From positions 6,076,001 through 6,140,000 of the forward strand of contig OU612068.1 in NCBI GenBank assembly GCA_914767715.1: 64,000 bases of DNA, written 5' to 3'. This stretch comes from Membranipora membranacea (lineage: Eukaryota > Bryozoa > Gymnolaemata > Cheilostomatida > Membraniporidae). Below, one piece after another: positions 15,315-41,645 of the stretch. The translations under genes and the position numbers were made by a program. Position 1 is the stretch's first letter; each line of letters begins with the position of its first letter. The notes beneath the pieces were generated by a model that was not told the origin of the DNA, did no database searches, and worked only from the letters and a program-made list of their open reading frames with translations.

Positions 15315-18263
15315 AACAGGAAGAGGACTCTTCACCTTCCGAGCAGCCAGTAGAGACCGTCGAATCACCATCACCATCCACTGTGGAAGATGACCCTCTA
15401 AGTCCAACTCAACAGTCAGAACCATCTGAAGTTGCAAATACATCAGAAGGCCAGAATGATCCTCCTTCCTTATCTGCTGATAAAGAGGAGGAACCATATG
15501 GCCCCCCTCAACCTCCTCAAGAAACTGCTGACATCAGTATACCATCTGAGGTAGAAGAGCCATGCGGTCCATCTTCTCCTTCACCAGAACTAGCTAAGGA
15601 GGATGAGGTTAAGCAACCATCTGTCCTTGAGATTAATGAGTCATCAGCCGATTATGATGATCTCATTTCGGAATCTGTGGAAGATGAGAATGTGTCAGCA
15701 CCACCAGCTGTGGACACTTCGGCTACAGAGGAGCTGCCAGACCACTCAGAGCCAGCTTCTGATGATGCTGAACAGGAGTTAGAACAAGAAATCACTAAGC
15801 AAGAATTATCTAACCAACCAGAAGGTAAAAATGAATAATAAAGATATATTTATGTATTTTCATTAAAGTTTGACTCAACAATGGAATAATAAGTGAAAAC
15901 ACGAATAGATATTTAGCCTTTTAGCCAATAAGCCTGCCTAAATAACATAAATTTATCATGTGCTTTCTTGGTGATGTAGATGCCTCAAATAGTGCGCCGG
16001 AACCAGCTGTTCCCGAGCAGAGTCAGGAGCCTTCAGAAGAGGATGAGAAAGAAGAAATGAAGGAGGCTAGTATAGAAGAAACCATTGATGACCCATTAGC
16101 TGATCAGGATGAGGTTGCAGAGGATAAGACTGACAGCCACAAGAATTCAAATGACGACAAAGGTCAGTCAAGAGGATCTCTGTGACTACAGTTTAGTGTG
16201 GATCAAGTGTGATTCAATTTGTCTGAATTGTGGTTGTTCCCATTTTATTGGTGATCAGCCGCCGGCTGCTCGAAGGGGACAACTCAAAATGCAGGAAAAT
16301 TGGATCATATTTGTTTCATTTTTGTAGCCTAGAATGGCTGCTGTAAAATCTACCTTATATGATGAAAATATTCAATACTTACAATACAAAAATATTTCAG
16401 CGTCCTGCCACAAAAGCGAATTTTAAACACATGTATTCGCATATATATTGTCATTGTCAAGGTCCCTGAAATGCGGATTTTTCCTAACCATTCACATGAG
16501 AATTTTGGTATCACTTTGTTAACACATTTGGTCTACATATTTCAGGTGAATCATCTGATGCCGCTGCTATAGTTACTCAGACTGACTCTGCGGATCGTGC
16601 TCCCTCTGACATCCCTCTACCTGAATCAGATCCCTCTGTGGATACAGCTGAAGATGTGACAGATTTTGCTCCTGCAGTCTCTAGAGATGAAGGCACGGCT
16701 GCCGCTTCAGATGATGAGAAAGTTAGTGAGGATGAGCCTATGGACACTGAACCACAGCTTACTGAGAGTGCTCCTCAAGATGAGGCTACACAATCCAGAG
16801 AGCCTGTGGAGGAGACAAAGCTTGATGATACAATAGAACCTATTGAGGATATGGAACAAGAGGAGCATATTGAACCGACTTCAGAAACACCAGAGCCTGA
16901 GGAAGGCAAGGTGGCTTCTCCAGTTGCTGAAGTAGAACAGATAGGTGAGGATGTGACAGGAAAACTGCCGGAATCATCAGATCAGGCTGCAGAAGCCACT
17001 GTTGAGAAATCAGAAAGTGCAGAAGAACCAATGGATGTTACAGAAGATGTTGTGAACAGTCCGCAGGATGAACCTGCAATTCCATCCTCAGGTGAGGCAG
17101 ATCAGGCCGATGAGGTAAAGGATACAACCACAGAACAGTCAGACAAAGATCAGGAAGATTTTGAAGAACCCGAGTCCTCCAAAAGTCAACCTGAACAAGA
17201 AGAAACCGCTGATCAAAGTGAAGCATACGATGAAGTAGACCCACCTGCTGCTAAGTCTGCTGAACCCGCTACTGAGATCTCAGAACAGGAACCAGTTATC
17301 CCACCCACAGAAGAGCAAGCTGAGCCTAGTGTAATAGATGGTGAAACTGACCAACAAACTACGCAGTCGGAGCAAGCTTCTCCATCAGAACCAGAACAGC
17401 AGGAGACGGATGTTAGTGAAGAGAAACCAACTGAAGATGCATCTGAGGAATGTGATCAGGCTTCCAAAGAAAAACCTGTAGAGGGTGAGGTACAAGAAGC
17501 TGATCAGCCTGCATCTGTTTCTCCACCTGAAGTACAAACAAAATCATCTCCGGAGGAAGGTGGAGATCAAGATGAACAAGACAGCAAAGAAGGTGAAGTC
17601 ACACAGACGGCTAAACATAATACTGAGATACCTGAAGTAACTGAGGAAAAGTCCAAAGATGCTGATCCGATTGACAAAGATGAGTTACGTGATGAAAAGA
17701 CAGCAGATACAGATCCTGATGTGCAGGAGCCATCCCCAGCAGACTCTCAGACACATACTGCTACTGCTGATGAGAAACCTGATGCTGTCTCGGAACCAGC
17801 TCAACAAATCGCTGAAGAGAAAGCAACAGCGGAAAATATTGAAGAGAAATCTGAAGAAAAATCAGATGAAAAACCAGAAGAGAAACCAGACGAGACAGCC
17901 AGTACTGCCGATGCTGTTGAGAAGCAGACTGATGAGGCTCCTAAATCTGCTGCTGCTGATGCTGCTGCCGAAGTTCCAGCAGTTAAAGGAGGATTAGCTC
18001 TGCTAGGCAGTTATGGTGACTTTTCAGAAAGTGAAGGTAAGAAAAACAATGTCTATTTAATCGCCTATATTTATGGACAATAGATTCATAATTGCTCGAA
18101 CTCATGATAACACTGTATCATTTTCAATATTAAATTTTGTGATATTGACTAGTATATTGCGATAAGAAATTACCATTGGAGGAGATACCTATTAGATATA
18201 TATTTGCATCGTGTCATTCAGCTAACCAAATTTCCGTTAATGTTCATTGTAGATGATGAGTAA
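183..18263 (+). CDS. ASH1L: ASH1-family histone H3K36 methyltransferase, 3' part, with a giant disordered C-terminal tail
   Basis: Partial gene; its 5' end lies before the window. Exons read: 183-378, 711-759, 910-1024, 1371-1525, 1905-2103, 2410-2518, 2761-2877, 3272-3485, 3828-3934, 4372-4631, 4919-5194, 5462-5615, 6252-6780, 6975-7360, 7771-8214, 8424-8513, 8691-8891, 9176-11618, 11803-11970, 12153-12479, 12635-12985, 13140-13259, 13573-13842, 13968-15824, 15980-16162, 16546-18036, 18253-18263 (stop TAA). All phases close, giving 3,606 residues. Domain order matches ASH1: AWS (about residues 95-150), SET (150-270), post-SET, PHD (398-450), BAH (480-620). Known family role: nuclear mono/dimethylation of H3K36, a trithorax-group activity. 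There is no room for the bromodomain of vertebrate ASH1L. About 2,950 residues follow BAH, against fewer than 200 in human ASH1L. The donor after exon 16 (GTTCGT) is weak. An alternative is that the tail is a separate gene, but no start, stop or polyA signal separates them. Confidence 0.9.
340..351 (+). other. FxLP motif upstream of AWS, candidate MRG15 docking site
   Basis: The first visible exon encodes Phe-Ser-Leu-Pro inside the segment [12 protein letters not shown], about 40 residues before the AWS domain. Proteins that bind the MRG domain of MRG15, including ASH1, are known to use an FxLP motif, and MRG15 binding stimulates ASH1. Motif and position are seen; binding is inferred from family knowledge. 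Confidence 0.6.
910..2877 (+). other. AWS-SET-post-SET catalytic core of ASH1 (exons 3-7)
   Basis: Exons 3-4 carry the Cys-rich AWS module ([29 protein letters not shown]). Exon 4 ends in the GFGVKT segment that starts SET. Exon 5 has [12 protein letters not shown] and the catalytic [11 protein letters not shown] stretch. Exon 6 has the ELTYDYNF motif. Exon 7 has the zinc-binding post-[11 protein letters not shown]. All canonical cofactor- and zinc-binding motifs I expect are present, so the enzyme should be active. The residues after YDYNF read KAFN, where the human loop has HSFN. Confidence 0.93.
3828..5615 (+). other. PHD finger and BAH domain of ASH1 (exons 9-12)
   Basis: Exon 9 supplies the first half of a C4HC3 PHD finger ([18 protein letters not shown]). 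Exon 10 supplies the second half ([16 protein letters not shown]), then the linker and the start of BAH ([18 protein letters not shown]). Exons 11-12 finish BAH (FGYFY-like [38 protein letters not shown]). PHD and BAH are chromatin-reader folds. The linker between post-SET and PHD is only about 95 residues, too short to include a bromodomain. Confidence 0.9.
6252..8513 (+). other. Lysine-rich, histone-H1-like block of the ASH1 tail (exons 13-16)
   Basis: About 480 residues dominated by Lys, Ser, Asp and Ala, with short repeats such as SDSK, KADKK and SKSK. Across the exon 13/14 junction there is an alternating Arg-Gly run ([11 protein letters not shown] at the protein level), like an AT-hook or RGG patch. 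No fold is recognisable. Composition suggests non-specific nucleic-acid or nucleosome contact; this is inference. Confidence 0.75.
14052..15110 (+). repeat. Degenerate coding repeat with YSPTPLS core in exon 24
   Basis: The protein carries 12 copies of Tyr-x-Pro-Thr-x-(Leu/Ile), commonest form YSPTPLS, plus a thirteenth degenerate FSPSPLS near 15260. They sit in a larger unit of roughly 60-90 residues: [20 protein letters not shown], a short acidic spacer, [17 protein letters not shown]. Nucleotide repeats are clear but diverged. The heptad resembles YSPTSPS of the RNA polymerase II CTD; whether that is meaningful is unknown. Confidence 0.85.
15287..15313 (+). repeat. (GCT)9 trinucleotide repeat encoding Ala9
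   Basis: Nine uninterrupted GCT codons in exon 24 of the ASH1 tail give an Ala9 run between SPLSP and EQEEDSS. Such pure trinucleotide runs are prone to length variation. Confidence 0.95.
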
Positions 18264-19819
18264 TAGCGGGAGTGGTCGGTATATTACAGACTGCACCAGC
18301 TAAGACTTGAATTCTACTGACGACTCAAGTTATAAACCACTACAATTATAGACCACCTACAGATACGATAAATAATAGCCCATAGCATAATGAGGCAATA
18401 AGCTATATTCTTAAATCGCTGAGACTGATAGTGACAGTACTTCTTTGGTAACTTAAACTGAAACATTATCGAGCTTCACATAAAATTATTGGTTAAGTTG
18501 TGAAAATGCTGCTCCGGAGAATGTGGGGTTCTCCAGACAAGCAATCCATCTAGATTACAAAAATTGACACAACAAGTTTTTACCTGGCTATAAACATAAG
18601 AGGCATAAATTGTTAATTTAGGAGCTTTATAAATGTCTTGTATATTTTTTCATGCTTTGAGAAATGCTTTTACAAGCAGATGATGTGGGGCCATCGTCTG
18701 CTTTTAGCACAACTCATAAAGAGACTATTCGTTAACATGTTACTGTAAATTATGGGTGAGAAGAAGCATTATTATCATATTTTATTCTATCTGTGCAATA
18801 GCATGGCTGTGCTGATGTATCCCCATTAGGATTGTGAGGGCTAAGTTTTGTATCATGTACAAATTTGATTGTAAATTGTAGATCATAAAGCATATCTATG
18901 ACCTTCTGTGAATTATTATAACTTCAGCTTCATTTTTATATCAATCGGATTATGAACCAAATTGTCACTGTGAACCTTTGCTACTGAAACGGTGAATGAA
19001 ACTCCTACAACTATTTTTATGCCCTGATCCGACTGCCTGGACTTGACTATTCTGTAAATAAGCTTATAACGATTCTCTTTTTTTCCATCGGTCACAAGTT
19101 ATTTGTATAGAGCATCACTACTAATATACTATACACTAAAATATACATAAAATATATATTGGTGAGCCTGCTTTATGAGAATATCCTATTCTTTACCTTG
19201 TGTATCTAGGATCAGCACTAATAACAGATACAGTGGTGCTGTTTCAAACGCTAAGCAGCAAAACAAATATTGCACAGAATCCGATCTGAGGAATATGTTG
19301 AGTTGTCCTTCCTTCATTTAAGGGATGATAACTGATAGTTGCTGCACTTTGCCAACACTGTACTATCAGGGAGGTACTATGCTTCCTGAACTAATGAAGA
19401 AATATGTTCTTATCTTAAAGGATGCGCCTTAATTTTAATGAACTGTGAAATGATTTATTAAAACTGGAGGACCTCTTATCAAGGATACATTGAACAATTG
19501 GTGGTTACATTTATAAGGTTGCACTTTCAAAGGGTACATTATAATTAAGCGTCATGGTGATGACTCCATATATATGCAAGCTGACTGCAAGCACAAAACC
19601 ATCAAACCATTGGAATATGAGGGCTCATCATAAGCTCTACACCAAGTGATTTCCTGTACTATTACTATATATGTCGAGCAGTGATTATCCCTTAGCCAGT
19701 TATCTCAATGCTGTACTGAACAAAAACAAACGCAAGATATTTGTTCCACTTGTGACTGACTTCCATTACTAAGAGAAATCTGCATTATTATTCTTGCTGT
19801 TTAGTAAGAAACAGAAGAT

Positions 19820-19983
19820 TGGGCTGCCACTAAAGGGGGACTCAGGGTGCCCTAAATCCTCACACTGAGAATGTGATACATCCTAGAAAACTAGAATGCA
19901 TCCTAGAGGTGAGGCCATAGAAGACCTCCTGAACGTGGGTGTGCAGCTAGCTGCAAAAACTGAACTGGACTGAACTGAACTGG
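19820..19983 (+). repeat. Possible SINE-like repeat ending in (TGAAC)n
   Basis: A run of non-coding sequence ends in a tandem ACTGAACTGG / ACTGAACTGAACTGG tail at about 19957-19983, the form of a SINE tail. No tRNA boxes were recognised in its body. The call rests on the tail only. Confidence 0.35.
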
Positions 19984-20006
19984 CACTAATCGGACATTGG
20001 CAGTGA

Positions 20007-20040
20007 CACTTCGATCTTAGCCAATAGGCCGAGAAGCAAT
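20007..20040 (-). repeat. U2 snRNA 5'-end-like fragment
   Basis: Read on the - strand, 20040 to 20007 matches the first ~34 nt of U2 snRNA with few differences, including the near-invariant stretches GCTTCTCGGCC and TTGGCTAAGATC. The match stops before the branch-point-pairing and Sm regions, so this is a truncated pseudogene or the head of a U2-derived SINE, not a working U2 gene. Confidence 0.7.
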
Positions 20041-20412
20041 ATTATTCTTGCACTTACCTGATTAGGATAATTAGATAGTTTGCTTTGGTTATATTTTTTT
20101 GTACAGGATGTTTTACATGACTACAGTCAGTGGGAAAGTAAAAACAACTGTAAAAATAGCAGTCAATAGGGAGAAGATCCATGGAAATTATCCAATGAAT
20201 AAAATTATGTATTGTTTTTTGTTTTTTTTCCTTACTGGCATATAATGAATTATTATGTTTATACGATATTTCCAGGTATCAAAAATGCATGCAACATGAA
20301 AACCGTCTGGCCTTGAAAGGGCCACTAATCTTCAAATCTAATCTAATCTAATAATTCATCAAATTCATGTGGCTTTGCTACAATTATTTTCATAGCTCAT
20401 TTAGTTTAAGTA

Positions 20413-20523
20413 CTCAAACTTAACTTGGGTTGATGGTAGTGGCATTTCATCATCAACCACATTCCCAGCAACGGGGATTTAGTTGATAATGAAAAGCTCT
20501 ACCATCAACCTGATCACTTGAGC
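20413..20523. repeat. Imperfect inverted repeat / hairpin element
   Basis: Arms of about 43 bp carrying GGTTGATGGTAG and its complement CTACCATCAACC face each other around a ~24-bp loop. It looks like a short foldback MITE in the 3' flank of TrxR copy A. No clear target duplication was found. Confidence 0.6.
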
Positions 20524-20723
20524 CAAACTATAGCTCATTTAACTTTTGCTTTGCCCTTTGAATGCCAGACGTTGAATTGAACACAAAATGTATTTACAAT
20601 GATAAAAATGAAAATTTGTCACAAATCCATTACCTCCTATATAAGCCAAATAGAGTTGAGGCCAGAAAAAAGTAATCAAGATCAAATTTTGGCTTTACAA
20701 ACGAATGAACCATAAGACAACTC

Positions 20724-31552
<10,829 letters not shown>

Positions 31553-33280
31553 CCTTGTCTTCTTCTACATAAATCTCTGAATCAACCTGCAGGATTGGAT
31601 GTAAAACTCAAAATAACAAGATCAGATATAGTGTATATAACACTAACATGTTATCACATCAAAATCGTTACGGTTGAGATGTACTGCGAGTCTGCAACCT
31701 ACCCACACTTGACCATAATCCTAGCAAAAAATAAACTTTAGCGGTGATGTCAGAAATGAAAATTAAATGATATATGTTGTCTTTTTAATGTTATTCCATC
31801 TGCTACCTTATCCTGGTAAAATTACTTCATGCAGTGAGATAGAGCCACCCGAAACAAAAATATGTTCGAAAAAATAGAAGAATTGTTATCATAATTAACC
31901 AGATGAAAACATAATTTTGCTGGAAAAAGACTTATTGAATGCCAGGAATATATTATTGTATGTAAGCCTTACAATGTATTCCTGGCATTCATAGATGCCA
32001 ATAACTAATACAGAGGAGAGTAGAGGATAGGAGAGAGTTTAAAGTTCATATAATTAGCTGATCGCTAGCAAAAAGCCAAACTGGTGAGCTCTAAACCCAT
32101 GGCCAACTACGATAATCAACCGCAAGAGACTGATGAATGGAATGTGTGGATGTACATGCAGTTTGAATTAAGACATCAAAGCTTGCATTCGCATTTGCCA
32201 ACCCCCCCCCCCCCCTAACAAATGTCCTTACTAGATAGATTAAATGCAGATTTATTTTTCAATTTGAACTATATAAAGACTTACCGCTTCCAACTCAAAG
32301 CTTCTTGTGTTTATGTGAGCAAAAAACATCCTACTTTGCTTGTACAGATAAGACCATATGCCTGGAGCATGGCCAATTAAGGTTTCAGGAGGCAGTTGGC
32401 TTGAGTTCTCAAAAGATCATGAGGGGAACTGGTCATCCTCGCTGGTTAACAGTGGGGCGCCCCAAACTCCTTGCACATGATCGATTAAAACACAAACAAG
32501 AAGCCAAGTAAATAATTTATACATCAGAGATAACTGGGATACACCTAAGATAGTACATAGATTAAATATCATCTATGATTACAATTCAAATGTAGGACAT
32601 TAATAATAAGTTCATGAGGATGGTGACGTAACAGTTATCCTATTAATGTTGACGTCACGTCTACCCATTTCTTTGTAACTGTTTAATGCCAGAGACTATA
32701 GCTCTGGTCTGCGTTAATACTATATTACGGTGACTAAGGTCAGGAATGGTAGATTTGATTCAAGCCTGCATAGAGTAACTCAGTGGGACAAGTTTACATT
32801 TCATATATGAAAGCAAAGCAAAAAATGTTGGTATTTTGTTCTCCTGAGGATGACTGATATTCTTAATCTGAATACTGATTTTTATTCTGATTTAGCTGAT
32901 ATCAGACAAAGAAGCTCATTAACTTAATAAGGCAGAGCATAGCCCGCCATTGTCAGCCTGAACAATTATCAGCATTTTTCAGAGGAAAATAAACCAAAAA
33001 AAAGGTGATATCGGGTTGAGCAGTCCGAAAATGGTATTGCTTGTCATATCCATAATGGCTGTAGTAGAGTGATATTGTATAACTGAACCTCTCTAGGGCA
33101 GGGCGACCCAACATTCAATGCAACATGACAGAATATGCATTTTGATTTCTTGCGGAATTACCTTCTCAGTGATTACCGCATATAATAATGTCTATTATAT
33201 TGCCATGTGTTATTATTATCACGCAGAATATGGTGAAAATTCTTTTACCCGGGCCATAAAAACAAAACATTTGAAATAAG
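31553..33280. other. Spacer between the two TrxR genes
   Basis: About 1.7 kb upstream of copy A and below the SECIS of copy B. It should hold the copy A promoter. Seen: a near-perfect palindrome (31935-31992) and a C14 run (32202-32215). No coding exon recognised. Copy A seems to have no equivalent of the copy B leader exon here. Confidence 0.6.
31935..31992. repeat. Near-perfect palindrome (hairpin, 22-25 bp arms)
   Basis: TGAATGCCAGGAATA at the left end and its complement TATTCCTGGCATTCA at the right end, with AT-rich inner arms and a ~9-bp loop, could form a stable hairpin. It is probably a tiny MITE in the copy A upstream region. Confidence 0.75.
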
Positions 33281-33284
33281 CTCT

Positions 33285-33357
33285 CACAATACACATCCAC
33301 ATCAGGACTGCAGCCCTCCAGAGGAGTTTAGCTCACATCCCATCATACTATGTGTAG
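33285..33357 (-). promoter_or_regulatory. SECIS element (type 2) of TrxR copy B
   Basis: Read on the - strand: a 7-bp lower helix (TACACAT with ATGTGTA), a short internal loop, the SECIS core ATGA (33346-33343) opposite TGAT (33304-33301), an about 12-nt upper helix with GU pairs and two mismatches, an unpaired AAA (33329-33327), and an apical CTCC/GGAG mini-helix with a 3-nt loop. It lies about 300 nt past the copy B stop. All SECIS core features are present. This supports reading the TGA as selenocysteine. Confidence 0.88.
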
Positions 33358-33649
33358 AAGAAACTCGGAACAGAGAAAAATTCGATAAAAATACCTAGCG
33401 GAGACCCAACTTTGACAGCGTAAAGGAAAATCAAAGGCGTAAAATAAACTATGGAAATATCAACAAGCAAATCCTTGTGGATATGTGCAGAAAAAAAACA
33501 TTGGTAATAAATTATAAGCCAATAGGTCACTGATAGTCAAGTGTTCCACAGGCCTATGGCTAGGTCACCAAAACAAACAAGGATAAGCCATATGATATTC
33601 CAATGCGCTGTTACGCAGTTGGGTCTCTATCTATATACACTAGGTAAAA

Positions 33650-41283
<7,634 letters not shown>

Positions 41284-41645
41284 CGTGTCATAGTATTATC
41301 ATCTGAGAGTAAAATCTGAAATAAAATTTACATTGCTTGGAAAGAAATGTTTGGATTGGCCTCTCAAGGCAAACATTCTCAATTAAATACTTTCACAAGG
41401 ACACTTATGCATGCAGAAACAATCAGGGGAACATAAATGCGATGGATTCACTGGAAATTTTAACTGTCATTACTTGAGCCAGACTACGCTTGTTTATCAA
41501 GATCGATTGCATCATGTTTAAACAAACCATTATACAAATAAAAAAGCTTGCCACTGATAACAAACAGTTTCGCAACATTCAGCCAATCAAAATTCTGGCT
41601 TTGGACTAGAACATTCTTGTTAGTTATTAATAGCGCCAACTTCGC
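41284..41645. promoter_or_regulatory. Head-to-head promoter interval
   Basis: Only 362 bp separate the TrxR copy B start codon (-) from the first ATG of the ankyrin gene (+). Both 5' UTRs and any shared promoter must lie here. No clear TATA box or binding site stands out. Confidence 0.55.

Larger units (their letters stand above)
9176..18263 (+). other. Acidic Ser/Thr-Pro-rich tail of ASH1 (exons 18-27)
   Basis: About 2,400 residues rich in Glu, Asp, Pro, Ser and Thr, with many SP and TP pairs (repeated GPASPT and IPLSPT units in exon 18) and almost no hydrophobic residues. One exception is a tandem SFAPVFG repeat near 10535-10580. The other is the extreme C-terminus, [18 protein letters not shown], which is split by the last intron. 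Exons 19-26 are all phase 1 at both ends with lengths divisible by 3 (168, 327, 351, 120, 270, 1857, 183, 1491). Confidence 0.85.
18264..20723. other. Intergenic stretch between ASH1 and TrxR copy A (convergent 3' ends)
   Basis: No coding exon seen. It holds the 3' UTR of the ASH1 gene (+) and of TrxR copy A (-), a possible SINE with a (TGAAC)-rich end (about 19820-19983), a U2-snRNA-like fragment (20007-20040), a short TCTAA tail near 20335 and a hairpin-forming repeat (20413-20523). An AATAAA occurs near 20198 on the + strand, but I cannot assign it. Confidence 0.7.

Noticed and set aside
20007-20040. A functional U2 snRNA gene
   Set aside because: Only the first ~34 nt match; the branch-site-pairing region and Sm site are missing.
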